DNA from: Onishia taeanensis
GTDB lineage: Bacteria; Pseudomonadota; Gammaproteobacteria; Pseudomonadales; Halomonadaceae
Reading direction: 5' to 3'
Assembly (NCBI RefSeq): GCF_003268885.1
Contig: NZ_QLSX01000001.1
Span: 62,001 to 126,000 of the forward strand
DNA length: 64,000 nt
This document shows positions 45,358 to 54,799 of this stretch, in pieces. The notes beneath the pieces were generated by a model. It searched no databases. It was not told where the DNA came from and saw only the letters and a list, made by a program, of their open reading frames with translations. Every line of letters starts with the position of its first letter. Position 1 is the stretch's first letter. A program made the position numbers and the translations under genes.

Positions 45358-46798
45358 TCATCAACTTCTCAAGGTGGGTTTCATAACCTTTCTGGGTATC
45401 CCTGACCATTTTGATATTATATTCATGATTCAAGTACAGGTCGGTCGTCTCTAATTTTTCATGACCCATAGCTGATCTAACAAAGTCTCTAGCTTGGTGT
45501 AGAGTAATCACTCCTAACTGGACTTCTCGAAGCTTCATCTCTGTGAGGTTCATTCCAAACGTGGCTCTCAAGTCATGAAACTTGTATCTATAATTGCTAT
45601 CATTAAGTCTAAGTCGCATCAGTGGCAAAACATGCTGGGAGATAAACTGCCTTACTAACGCGCCATCCCTAGCACGCCTTTTCGTATTACTTGGGTCGAA
45701 ATTTGAAAGATCAGATTTTGAATCGTAATAAGGACTTCCTCGGTTTGTTAGGAATACATTTACTTTTTCCTTGTCGCCTTTATACTTTTCCCTTCTGCTT
45801 GCTGCCCTTTCACTACTTATATACACTCTTAATTTATTAAAAAGCCAGACTGGGAATCTCAACACCATCCGCTTTCCATTTTTTGTATCGACCATAGTAG
45901 ATGGACCAACTTTTATTCGAACCTCGTTACCGCTACTCAACCTGCTCTCAGTGAAGTGCCTATCCCTGAGAGTAAGGACTGTTTGTATTCGTGCACCGGT
46001 AAATAGGGAAATAAGGTGTATTAGCGTCATCTCTACATTCCCTAGCCTAGCAAGTATTCTTATTAGTTCTACCTGTTCATCAAGAGGTAACGGCCTTAAT
46101 TCTCCTGCGTCATTGATTGAGTCTGAGTATGGATCATCAAATTTAGGCGATTTTATCGCTATATCAGTAGCAGCAACTTTCTTAGATTTTGCAGACCCGT
46201 ACCGGTCGTTGATACTGATATAAGCATCATGCTCATCCCAAGGTGGGTTACTCAATGTAATCGCTGTTTCGCCTATAATCCAACGATAGAAGCCAAGGAT
46301 TGAACTTACTCTGCGTGAAGCTGTAGTTGATGAAAGGTCACCAGCTTGTACGGATAAAACTAGAGAATTCCTATACCTATAGGTTGGTCTTAGCAACTTC
46401 CTTTTAGGGAACTCAAATGGGTCTAGCCCCTCATTTTCAAGGAATTTTTTATAATAAGACAAGTCGGAGGCGATGGAATGAAAGGTTGATATAGAGCCTT
46501 TTAAACCATTTTCAAATCGAGCTAGAAGGTATAGGTTTGCTTCCTTCCAAGGCGCATTAACCCCATTCAGTACAACTGGAAAATAGTTATATGAATAATC
46601 GTCAATTTTTTTATATTTCCCGCTATGATCCCCAAAGGGGCGTGAATAGTAAGTTGTTGACACACCACCACGGCTAGCAGGAATAATGTTTTTAATGGCA
46701 TTCTGATCAGATTTCTGACACGTTTCCGTCAATATTAATGTTGGTAATATCAATACCTTAGATTTTTCCACTTTACCTTGCTCTCGGTCCATTTTCAT
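45326..46798 (-). CDS. Tyrosine recombinase of the element (first in trio)
   Basis: 490 residues. All catalytic motifs are intact: Arg in FTGARIQTVL, HxxR in FHDLRATFG, GH in MGHEKLETTD and the Tyr in LYLNHEYN. It is the first gene of the recombinase operon and starts 41 bases from the umuC junction; its first codons contain the AATGGAC motif found repeatedly at the other end of the element. No good ribosome-binding site is seen. Confidence 0.88.
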   Translation of the reverse strand: MKMDREQGKVEKSKVLILPTLILTETCQKSDQNAIKNIIPASRGGVSTTYYSRPFGDHSGKYKKIDDYSYNYFPVVLNGVNAPWKEANLYLLARFENGLKGSISTFHSIASDLSYYKKFLENEGLDPFEFPKRKLLRPTYRYRNSLVLSVQAGDLSSTTASRRVSSILGFYRWIIGETAITLSNPPWDEHDAYISINDRYGSAKSKKVAATDIAIKSPKFDDPYSDSINDAGELRPLPLDEQVELIRILARLGNVEMTLIHLISLFTGARIQTVLTLRDRHFTESRLSSGNEVRIKVGPSTMVDTKNGKRMVLRFPVWLFNKLRVYISSERAASRREKYKGDKEKVNVFLTNRGSPYYDSKSDLSNFDPSNTKRRARDGALVRQFISQHVLPLMRLRLNDSNYRYKFHDLRATFGMNLTEMKLREVQLGVITLHQARDFVRSAMGHEKLETTDLYLNHEYNIKMVRDTQKGYETHLEKLMNAVGDISEIY

Positions 46799-46839
46799 TA
46801 AATCTACAGTAATGCAGAATCTAGTGCAAACCTACAGGT

Positions 46840-48024
46840 AACAACGATGGCTGCGTGATCGCCCGCTCAAGCGAGCTAAAGGCGCTGGGCGTGGAGATGG
46901 GCACCCCGGCCTTCCATCTGCAGCAATGGGTCAGCCAGGGGCGCATCTGCCTGCTGTCGTCCAACTACGAGCTGTATGGTGATATGTCCGCCCGGGTGCG
47001 CGAGGTCCTCGAAGAATTCTCGGCCGGCGTGGAGCCCTACTCCATCGACGAGATGTTCGTGCGCTTCGACGGCTTCGATGACGCCACCACTCTCGCCCTG
47101 GCCCGCACCCTGTACCGCAACGTGCGCCAGTTCACCGGCATTCCCGTCTGCGTGGGCGTGGCACCCAGCCGAACCCTGGCCAAACTCGCCAACCGTGCGG
47201 CCAAGAAGCGGCCCGAGTACGGTGGCGTGTGCGTGCTGGCTGGAGATGACGAAGATACGCGCCATCTACTCAAGCAAACCGAGCTGGGCGACGTGTGGGG
47301 CGTGGGCCGGCGACTGGTCGAGCGGCTGGCCATTCAAGGCATCGAGACCGCCTGGGACCTGCGCTGCGCCGACCCCAAGACCGTCCGGCGGCGCTTCTCG
47401 GTGACGCTCGAGCGCACCGCCCGCGAGCTGCAGGGCACCCCCTGCATCGAGATGAACGATAGTGACGAGCCCCGCCAGCGCATCATGACCTCGCGCTCGT
47501 TCGGGCGCCTGACCGGCGAACTGAGCGAGCTGCAGGCAGCCATTCGCCAGCACGCCCAGCGCGGTGCCGAGAAGCTGCGCGCCCAACAGAGTCACGCCCG
47601 CGCCGTGCTGGTGTTCTTGAAGACCAACCGCCACCGGCAGGACCTGGCCCAGTATTCCCCCAGCATTGTCGCCGAGTTGCCCGAGCCCAGCGACGACAGC
47701 CGGCCGATTCTCGCCGCCGCTCAGCAGGCGCTGGAGGCGATCTACCGGCCCGGCTATCGGTTCATGAAAGCCGGCGTGATGCTGCTCGACCTGGTGGACG
47801 CCAACCGCGAACAGCTCTCGCTGCTCGATACCCCCGGCCGCGCCGCCGATCGCGAGCGTAGCGAACGCCTGATGAAAACCCTGGACGAGCTGAACCAGAA
47901 GATGGGCCGCGGCACCGTGCGCCTGGGCGTGCCCCGCCAGAACGCCGCCTGGCACCTGCGCTGTGCCCATCGCACGCCAAGGTGGACGACCCAGTGGGGA
48001 GAGCTGCCCAGCGCCAAGGCCTGA
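46840..48024 (+). pseudogene. umuC: umuC copy 1, 3' fragment
   Basis: About 394 codons, from AACAACGATGGC (NNDG) to the natural stop. It retains SSNYELYGDMSARV, YSIDEMF (note Met where most have Ser), TSRSFGRLTG and the C-terminal domain without internal stops, so the interruption is recent enough that no decay has set in. Without its first 37 codons, including the metal-binding DCNNFY motif, it cannot be active. Confidence 0.92.
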
Positions 48025-48059
48025 GCGCGTCGCAGCCAGGGCTCCAGGTTCTTGGTAGC

Positions 48060-48284
48060 TAGGGCATGCGCTCGTGGGTATCCTTAGCCTTACCGCGAGC
48101 AGGCTCGTGAGGATCGCGCAACCGGGCTTGCCATCTGGCCGTTCGCTCCAGATGCCTGCCAGCCAGATCGGCTCGCGATCCGCCCGGCAGAGGATGTGCG
48201 GCTGTTTCTTCTCATACACCTGCAACTCGAACCAGCCATACGCCGTGCACCGCGGGGCTCTAATCACCAGGGGGTGGTCCACGT
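48060..48284 (-). pseudogene. Decayed SRAP (YedK-like) gene fragment
   Basis: The minus strand encodes YGWFELQVYEKKQPH and WLAGIWSERPDGKPGCAILT, matching the middle of SOS-response-associated peptidase (SRAP/YedK) proteins, which cap abasic sites in single-stranded DNA. After a frame change the segment DTHERMP (the conserved HxRMP) follows and then a stop. The N-terminal Cys2 active site is missing. SRAP genes often neighbour umuDC, which fits the position. Confidence 0.75.
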
Positions 48285-48453
48285 TTTCGGGAAGTACGAC
48301 GCCGAGGCCGAAGAGGCCGGGCGCGGTGAAGCGATCTACGCGATGAAAGGAAATAGCCGGTAAGGATCAGTTGCCCCACCGCGATGAGCGGGACATGGCC
48401 CGCACGAAGTCCAGGCCCTCGCCAGAAAAGGCCATATCCACACTCAAATAGAG

Positions 48454-50535
48454 CTACTCGCTCTTTTCTGCTCGGTTACGCCCACCTTGTTTGGCTTGGT
48501 ACATGGCTTTATCGGCGCGTCTGATCAGGTCGGTTTGTGACTCGCCCGGCTTCCAGCATGCGGCGCCGATGCTGATGGTCACTTGCCCCACTTCCTCGAA
48601 GTCCACGTCTGAAACGGCTTTCAGCAGACGACTCGCCAGCCCCATCACGTCCTCGTCGGTGCATCCGGTACAAAGCACGAGAAACTCTTCGCCGCCCCAG
48701 CGGCCAACCGCATCGCAGGACCTCAATGCCTTCCACACCGTTTGCGCGAGCAAGGTCAGCACTCGGTCGCCAACCTCATGGCCAAAGCGATCATTCACTG
48801 ACTTGAAGTGATCGATATCGAACAGCAGAACCGAAACTTCTCGCCCATAGCGTGCGGCGGCATTTAGCTCTGCTTCCAATGCCGTTTCGATACGATAACG
48901 GTTCCATATCTGGGTCAGAGGATCGGTGAGCGCCAGGCGCTCAAGCCGACGGTTGGCCTCGGCCAGTGCCTGACGCTCTTGATAGAGTGTCTCGTTGAGG
49001 TTAAAAATTTCGCTCGCCGAGGCGGCAATCGCGAGATCCTCACCCAGATCCTGAACCGCCAGGACCTCTGCTTCTTGCCAGGGGGCGCTATGTCCCGTCA
49101 GTTCCTGCTGCCAAACCTCGAAGGAGTGACGAGGCGACATCACCAGTCGCCCATTCTTCATCTTGGGAATATCCTCAGGACGACCCGCCCACCGAGACGT
49201 CTCGCGCAGCTCATCTCGGAAGAGCATCAACCAGCCCTGGCGATCGACATCCACTGACAGCGGCACGGCAAGCAAGCCACAGCTGCACTGAGGCGACACC
49301 CACTCCCCCAGGGGCGTCTCTCCCAACACATTGCTGTGCCAGGCAATCGCCCGTGATTGCGATTCTGCTAGCCAGGCGGCCACCTTTTTCAGTATATCGA
49401 CGTCGGGCACTTTACCCACTCGCGACACCGTGTCGGCATAGACCATGCCCACGCCGCTGGCCCGAAACAGGGTCAGCCAATCGTGGCCGTGACGCTGGAC
49501 CAGGTCGCCGGCCCCCAGCAGCTCTTCCCGAGTTTCATAAAGCAGTACCCGGGTCTCTTGAACACGCTGGCGGAAACGCTGCTGAGACATGAGACGCAGG
49601 CGCTGAAAGCGTTGAATGGCCATCTGCGCCAACAAATGGGCTGCATCACGAGATGCCGGCGATAGCGTAAGCGGCGACATCGCATGGCAGGCCACCAGCC
49701 CCCAGAGCTGCTCATCTCCCTGAATGGCAACCGAAAGCGAGCCCGCCACCCCCATGTTGTGCAGATACTCCTGATGCACCGGCGACACGGCTCGCAGGTT
49801 TCCCACCGAGAGATCTAACGGCTCGCCGCTCTCCGGACATTGCTTCGGCACCAGCGGCAGAGACTTGGCTTTAGCATCGGGAATACTGCGCACTGGGTTG
49901 ATGTCGTAGAGCGCCCTGACCTGGTTCGGGATATCGCTGGCCGGAAAACGATGTCCGAGCAGGCTATTGATCCCGTCGCTGCGGCTTTCGGCTTTCACCT
50001 GTCCATTCCATTCGGAATCGAAGGAGTAGACCATCACCCGATCATGCCGTGTCAGTGCCCGCACCCCTTCTACCAGGACTTGCAGCAATTCAGCCTCGCT
50101 GTCCTGGGCGGCAAGGCGCGTTTGCCAGTGGCCGACGGTGATCAAAATCTCGAGCTCACCCAATGGCCCCAGCAACTCGATCTCTACCACCACTCTCGAC
50201 CCGCTGCGATAGGCCGTGGCGCGACAGCGCTCGCCAGTGGCGGCTGATGTAAGGACGTCATCCACCACCATCTTGCCCATATCCGCCGTCAAGCGGGTGC
50301 CAAGACGCGTTATTAGCTCCTCGCCAAGGCTGTGAGCGGGAGGGTGACTAAGCGCCTCATCAACCGATATGCCAAGAAGCTCTTGTAGATTACTGCTGAC
50401 CTGAAGGACACGGGTAAGGTCTGCATTCAGGCTGACCAGGCAGCCGGCTGGCTGGATCGCGCCGGGAATATGCACCGGCTCGCGGGCACATTCGGCCAGC
50501 GCTTCCGTGAGCTCTTCTTCGGAATAGGTTGGCAC
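48454..50535 (-). CDS. Bacteriophytochrome with GGDEF output domain
   Basis: 693 residues from a GTG 8 bases after GGAG; a longer frame exists but is unlikely. Domains in order: PAS with the chromophore Cys16 in ECAREPVHIPGAIQP, GAF with FPASDIPNQVRALY, PHY with the tongue motif SPRHSFEVWQQ, and GGDEF with RWGGEEFLVL (active GGEEF). Red/far-red light sensing by bound biliverdin would control synthesis of c-di-GMP. No EAL or histidine kinase domain is attached. It is the last gene of a three-gene operon with heme oxygenase. Confidence 0.95.
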   Translation of the reverse strand: MPTYSEEELTEALAECAREPVHIPGAIQPAGCLVSLNADLTRVLQVSSNLQELLGISVDEALSHPPAHSLGEELITRLGTRLTADMGKMVVDDVLTSAATGERCRATAYRSGSRVVVEIELLGPLGELEILITVGHWQTRLAAQDSEAELLQVLVEGVRALTRHDRVMVYSFDSEWNGQVKAESRSDGINSLLGHRFPASDIPNQVRALYDINPVRSIPDAKAKSLPLVPKQCPESGEPLDLSVGNLRAVSPVHQEYLHNMGVAGSLSVAIQGDEQLWGLVACHAMSPLTLSPASRDAAHLLAQMAIQRFQRLRLMSQQRFRQRVQETRVLLYETREELLGAGDLVQRHGHDWLTLFRASGVGMVYADTVSRVGKVPDVDILKKVAAWLAESQSRAIAWHSNVLGETPLGEWVSPQCSCGLLAVPLSVDVDRQGWLMLFRDELRETSRWAGRPEDIPKMKNGRLVMSPRHSFEVWQQELTGHSAPWQEAEVLAVQDLGEDLAIAASASEIFNLNETLYQERQALAEANRRLERLALTDPLTQIWNRYRIETALEAELNAAARYGREVSVLLFDIDHFKSVNDRFGHEVGDRVLTLLAQTVWKALRSCDAVGRWGGEEFLVLCTGCTDEDVMGLASRLLKAVSDVDFEEVGQVTISIGAACWKPGESQTDLIRRADKAMYQAKQGGRNRAEKSE

Positions 50536-50539
50536 GGTT

Positions 50540-51169
50540 TCAGCTCCGCAGGGCGACTTGATGCCAGCGATCAAGATGAACCTGCAAGGTAAGAAAGGTC
50601 TGTCTGGCACTTACCGCCGCGCGACGAGAACAGGGCTGCAACGAAGGAGCCGCTATCAGTGCGAGAAAATCATCCCAACACTGGTCGGCATACAAATGGA
50701 AATAGCGCGCTCCAAAACCCGGCGACAGTTCCAACTCTCGAACGACGCGCGGCGCTATTACGCTCCCTCCCTGAGTAGCACCTTCTAATACATATAGCAC
50801 TCCCAACACGCTCCCGCGCGAGCCAAGCTCGCTAGGTGACTCGCAGGCCAAGGGGCGAGCAGGAGGTGTCATGGGCCGATAGCCAAGATCACGAAGGTCA
50901 TGGGCAAGCAGTGCCGCACGGCACTGGTAATGATATAGCCCTGGATCGGGCCATTCACATTGCAGCGCTGGTACCAGCCATGGCTCCAGCGACACATAGA
51001 ACTCATGAAAGGCTTTTAGCACCAATGCATAGGCCTGACGCGTCAGGCCTGGCTTCATCAATGGCGCAAGCAGGGGGTGACGCTCGACGCGTCGATGCAA
51101 TTCGCTCGTTTCATCACGCAGGATCGTACGCAACCCTGCATGTCGAGAAACCGTCAGTGCTTTGGCCAT
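50540..51169 (-). CDS. bphO: Biliverdin-producing heme oxygenase (BphO type)
   Basis: 209 residues from an ATG overlapping the upstream stop (TGATG); GTG or ATG codons up to 18 bases earlier are alternatives. Heme oxygenases cleave heme to biliverdin, the phytochrome chromophore. The proximal-His region LRDETSELHRRVERHPLL and the distal-helix pattern VLGVLYVLEGATQGGSVIAP are diagnostic. Located immediately before the bacteriophytochrome gene, so chromophore and receptor are made together. Confidence 0.92.
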   Translation of the reverse strand: MAKALTVSRHAGLRTILRDETSELHRRVERHPLLAPLMKPGLTRQAYALVLKAFHEFYVSLEPWLVPALQCEWPDPGLYHYQCRAALLAHDLRDLGYRPMTPPARPLACESPSELGSRGSVLGVLYVLEGATQGGSVIAPRVVRELELSPGFGARYFHLYADQCWDDFLALIAAPSLQPCSRRAAVSARQTFLTLQVHLDRWHQVALRS

Positions 51170-53832
51170 CAAGGCCATCGCAGCCACTGCATGGCGAAGT
51201 CCTCGGCACTCATTGGGCGGCCATAGTAGAACCCCTGAGCCTGGTCGCAGCCGAGTTCGGCAAGCGCCTGGGCCTGTTCGATCGTTTCGACCCCTTCAGC
51301 AACCGTCTTCATTCCCATACTCCGCGCCATCGCAATGATTGTGGTGACGATGGTGTAATCATGACTCGAAGAAAGCATATCACGCACGAAGGAGATATCG
51401 ATCTTGAGGGTATCGGCAGCGAAGCGTTTGAGATATGCCAGGGAGGAGTAGCCGGTGCCAAAATCGTCAATGGCGAGACCAAAGCCTTTGGCCTTAAGCG
51501 CCTGCATGAGTCCAATGGCCTGTTCCGGGTCGCGCATGAAGCCGCTCTCGGTGAGCTCCAGCCCGATGTTCGCCGGACAGACCCCCATGGTATGTAGCGC
51601 GACCTCTTCGCCAAAACTAACATCTTCCAGCTGCTGAGCCGACACGTTTACCGAGATACGGGGCACCACTGCCACCCCGGACCGTTTCCAGTCTCGTAGT
51701 TGTTTGCTGGTCGTCTTGAGCACCCAGCCACCGAGTTCTTTCATCAGACCACGTTCTTCGGCAAGCGGGATGAACTCCCCGGGACTCACCCAGCCACGCT
51801 CGTCATCAAACCAACGGCATAGCACTTCAGCACCAGAAAGCGCTCCAGTCGCGAGATCCACCTGAGGTTGATACTGGAGCATCAGGCGCCCGTCGCGCAT
51901 CGCCAGGATGAAATCATCAAGTAGCTGCTGGCGACGCAGGATGGCACTGCCCAGTTGATCATCATAAAGGCATCGTCCTTCTCCCTGGCGCTTGGCGTGA
52001 TGCGCCGCCAGGCTGGCGTGCTGAAAAAGCTCGCCAGGGCTCATACCATGCTCGGGGTAAAGGGCACCGCCAATGCTGACATCCAGCATGAACCAGCGTT
52101 CATCCACCTGCAGCGGTGCTTCCAGGCTCTCCTGATAGCAAAGCATGCGGTCAGCCAGCATGGTAGCGGTCGGCGCCTCGATCAGCACCGCAAACTCATC
52201 GCCGCCAAGGCGCGCCAGCAATTCGCTATCCTGGTGTTGCATGCCACAAAAGCGCTGCCCGGCGGCTGCCAGCACGCTGTCACCGACACTGTGTCCGAAG
52301 GTATCGTTGATCTCCTTGAAGCGCCGAAGGTCCATTAACAGCAGGCCAAGGGTCTTATCTTCGGTTCGCGCCTTTTCCAAGGCATCGCTCACTTGTGCCA
52401 TAAAGGATGCGCGATTGGGCAAGCCGGTTTCAGGATCGGAGAAGGCCAGACGCTTGATGTAGTCGCCACTCATCTGTCGCTCGAGTTCGGCGGCCGCGTT
52501 GGCAGCGAAAATCTTGAGAACGGTAGTGACGAAGTCGGGATCCTCGAGAGGGGAGCGGAACATGACCACCAACAGCCCCAGTGAATCCCCATTGCTGTGA
52601 TCCAATCTCAGACCGATATAGCCTCGAGCCCAACCGAGAAAACGGTCGGCCTGAGGCGGCAAAATCTTGGCGACCTTGTCGGTGATGATGCAAACGCCTT
52701 TCTCCATGACCTCTTCGCAGGGAGTTCCCTTCAGAGCATAACTGAAGTTATCGACCTTCCGGCCATCGATCACCGCAGCCTGGGTCGATATGGAGCTATC
52801 AGCCAAGCTGGCATCGAGGGTCGCAATGATGCCGGCATCGGCGTCTAGTGCCCGTGTCAGGTGATCGACCAACTGGTCAAAGAAAGGCTTGCCTCCCATC
52901 GCCGTGACCGATGAGGCGATCTGCATCACCGCCTGCTGGATGCGCCGGGATTCGTACTGGCGCGTGTTATCGAAGATGAAGCCTTCCAGCCAGGCGGTTT
53001 CCCCGTCGGCACCGAATACGGCCTGCCCCTGCTCGGAAACCCAGGAGGTATCGCCACCCGCCGTGCGCAACCGGTAGTTCAAGTGATACGGGCGACGCCG
53101 TTCGACATCCTCCACGATTTGGCGCTGAATACGCTGCCGATCATCGGGATGGACCATTTCCATGAAGGGATAACCGTCATCAGCGGTCAACTGCGTAGCA
53201 TCGTAGCCGGTCAGGGCCTCGGCACCGTGACTCACGAACGTGAGGCTGCCTTCACGGTCGTGAAGGCGTTGATACGCCATCCCGGGAAGATGGCTCATCA
53301 GGGTATCGAGCCTGCGCTCGCTCTCTTCCACGGCGGTCATGATGCGTTGACGGCACAGCTCGGCCCCCACGCGCATCGCGGCTATTCGCAGGACCTCCCT
53401 GGCGATGTCAGACGACCATAAGGGCTCGGTGTCCAAAACGCCGATCAGTCCCAGCGTTTCGCCGCTGCGACCGATGATAGGCATGCCCAGATAGGACTCA
53501 GCGGCCAGATCAGCCAGCAGATCATCATCCGGAAAGACCGCACAGACCTTTTCCGGGTAGTGGCAAGGCTCATTTCGGATCACTCGCTCACAGGGGCTGC
53601 CCGCCAGAGGATAACTGAAATTATTCAGTAGACGCCCCCGCGACCAAAGGCCGAGGGTACGTGCCATCGTATTATCCGATGGGTCTATACAGGCGACGAT
53701 CACGTGATCGACCCGCAGTATTCGTGCCAGACAGACAGCGAGTTCCGAAAAGAAACTGTCTGTTGGATTGTCTAGGGCCAATCCATCAGCCAGCTCGCGA
53801 AATACCTGTTCCGAGGCTAGGGGTGGCGCCAT
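51169..53832 (-). CDS. GAF/PAS-GGDEF-EAL c-di-GMP turnover protein
   Basis: 887 residues. Domain order: GAF (about 10-160), PAS (about 175-290), a second GAF (about 300-455), GGDEF with intact RLGGDEFAVL, and EAL with GAEVLCRW in place of the EAL tripeptide (E-V-L) plus DDFGTGYSSLAYL and TVAEGVE. Both a cyclase and a phosphodiesterase activity are plausible. It opens the operon with bphO and the GGDEF phytochrome, so it may counterbalance the light-driven cyclase. Soluble, no membrane helices. Confidence 0.92.
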   Translation of the reverse strand: MAPPLASEQVFRELADGLALDNPTDSFFSELAVCLARILRVDHVIVACIDPSDNTMARTLGLWSRGRLLNNFSYPLAGSPCERVIRNEPCHYPEKVCAVFPDDDLLADLAAESYLGMPIIGRSGETLGLIGVLDTEPLWSSDIAREVLRIAAMRVGAELCRQRIMTAVEESERRLDTLMSHLPGMAYQRLHDREGSLTFVSHGAEALTGYDATQLTADDGYPFMEMVHPDDRQRIQRQIVEDVERRRPYHLNYRLRTAGGDTSWVSEQGQAVFGADGETAWLEGFIFDNTRQYESRRIQQAVMQIASSVTAMGGKPFFDQLVDHLTRALDADAGIIATLDASLADSSISTQAAVIDGRKVDNFSYALKGTPCEEVMEKGVCIITDKVAKILPPQADRFLGWARGYIGLRLDHSNGDSLGLLVVMFRSPLEDPDFVTTVLKIFAANAAAELERQMSGDYIKRLAFSDPETGLPNRASFMAQVSDALEKARTEDKTLGLLLMDLRRFKEINDTFGHSVGDSVLAAAGQRFCGMQHQDSELLARLGGDEFAVLIEAPTATMLADRMLCYQESLEAPLQVDERWFMLDVSIGGALYPEHGMSPGELFQHASLAAHHAKRQGEGRCLYDDQLGSAILRRQQLLDDFILAMRDGRLMLQYQPQVDLATGALSGAEVLCRWFDDERGWVSPGEFIPLAEERGLMKELGGWVLKTTSKQLRDWKRSGVAVVPRISVNVSAQQLEDVSFGEEVALHTMGVCPANIGLELTESGFMRDPEQAIGLMQALKAKGFGLAIDDFGTGYSSLAYLKRFAADTLKIDISFVRDMLSSSHDYTIVTTIIAMARSMGMKTVAEGVETIEQAQALAELGCDQAQGFYYGRPMSAEDFAMQWLRWP

Positions 53833-54032
53833 GGATTGGTGTCCTCCCGACCAAATTCAGCTTCAAGCGCCCCCAATGGGCTTACCCCAAGGGATACGTC
53901 GACATCATACGTCAAGAAGAAAGTGCCACTTAAAGCCAGCTATTTTGACTTCTTGTAGAGGGGCAATGATCCCCCCTTGAGTAGTCATCGGCAACACCTC
54001 GTTTTCCTTGATTTTTCTCGGTTCACAAATAC

Positions 54033-54059
54033 CAACGCCCGGCGCAGGGCCAGGCGTTG
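54033..54059 (-). terminator. Probable terminator of the hupE end of the urease operon
   Basis: CAACGCCCGGC pairs with GCCAGGCGTTG (one mismatch, GCAGG loop), 29 bases after the hupE stop. The minus-strand T-run is poor (GTATTTGTG), so the call is tentative. Confidence 0.4.
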
Positions 54060-54087
54060 ACGACGTGCTTACCATCCATCTGGTAAC

Positions 54088-54678
54088 TCAACCGATGACG
54101 AGTACACCTCCGGCAAGCGCCACTAGGCCGCCAACCACACGATCAAGGTGCGGTACGCGATGCAACAGCGCTTGACCTACTGACCGACCAAGCTGACCAA
54201 TGCCCAAGGTTGCCAGCAGGAAACCGGCCAGATATGCCATCAGCGATGCCCCAACCGGCATTTCGGTCGCGTGAGCCTGACCGTGGCAGACCAGGAACGC
54301 CACCACCAACACTGCGCTGATACCCGCGGGCATACGTACCAGGCCGGCGAGCAGCACGCCAGCCAGCAATACCGACAGGGAAATGCCGGTCTCGACGCCG
54401 GGAAGGCTCAGCCCGCCCCAGGCAAGCCCGGCCCCCAGCAACATGCCAAGCGCCGCCAGCCCGGGCACGGCACGACCCAGTGGACGTGCCTGGCGCGCAC
54501 TCCACAGGCCGATCGCCGATAGTGCCAGCAGGTGATCCAGCCCGGTCAGCGGATGCAGAAAACCGGTGAGCATGCCGCCCGTACTAGCCTCATGGCCGAC
54601 GTGGGCGCTGGCCGCGCCGGCGGCAATCAGCGCCAGGGGCGCCAGGGCAAGAGCGGTGAGTCGTGAAACACGGGTCAT
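54088..54678 (-). CDS. HupE/UreJ family nickel permease
   Basis: 196 residues, ATG 7 bases after AAGGA. A signal-like first helix ending in ASAHVGHE is followed by five further helices; the motif HPLTGLDHLLALSAIGLW is the family nickel-binding signature, and HGQAHATEMP provides a second His cluster. It imports Ni2+ for urease. Last gene of the urease cluster, about 120 bases after ureG. Confidence 0.93.
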   Translation of the reverse strand: MTRVSRLTALALAPLALIAAGAASAHVGHEASTGGMLTGFLHPLTGLDHLLALSAIGLWSARQARPLGRAVPGLAALGMLLGAGLAWGGLSLPGVETGISLSVLLAGVLLAGLVRMPAGISAVLVVAFLVCHGQAHATEMPVGASLMAYLAGFLLATLGIGQLGRSVGQALLHRVPHLDRVVGGLVALAGGVLVIG

Positions 54679-54705
54679 GGTAGCGTCCTTCTTTTTTGTT
54701 GAATG

Positions 54706-54733
54706 TCGTGAGTCGTGAATCGTGAATCGTGAG
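54706..54733. repeat. Four 7-bp tandem repeats
   Basis: TCGTGAG, TCGTGAA, TCGTGAA, TCGTGAG in a row between ureG and hupE, 30 bases before hupE on the minus strand. Slippage-prone. Confidence 0.85.
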
Positions 54734-54799
54734 TAACCGAATGTTGTGCGTCTTCTTTGGTACAGCGCATGACGAAATCAGGTGGCGAACCGGCCGCGC

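Larger units (their letters stand above)
31403..46839. mobile_element. 15.4-kb recombinase-trio element inserted in umuC
   Basis: Defined by the two umuC fragments. At one end lie three overlapping large tyrosine-recombinase-like genes and a small coiled-coil gene (41029-46798). The cargo is three AT-rich small genes (31610-33328) and a complete umuDC operon (33994-35702). A 5.1-kb ISL3-family element is nested in it. Without the ISL3 element the length is about 10.3 kb. The machinery resembles Tn554-type (TnpA/TnpB/TnpC) and recombinase-in-trio elements; the exact crossover bases cannot be fixed from one sequence. Confidence 0.85.

Noticed and set aside
31403-46839. Integrative conjugative element or prophage
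   Set aside because: No conjugation, relaxase, replication or phage structural gene set was found; the single MuF-like domain is not enough to call a prophage.
47266-48282. 338-residue minus-strand frame across the umuC 3' end
   Set aside because: Only its first about 75 codons correspond to the SRAP remnant; the rest is a shadow of umuC.
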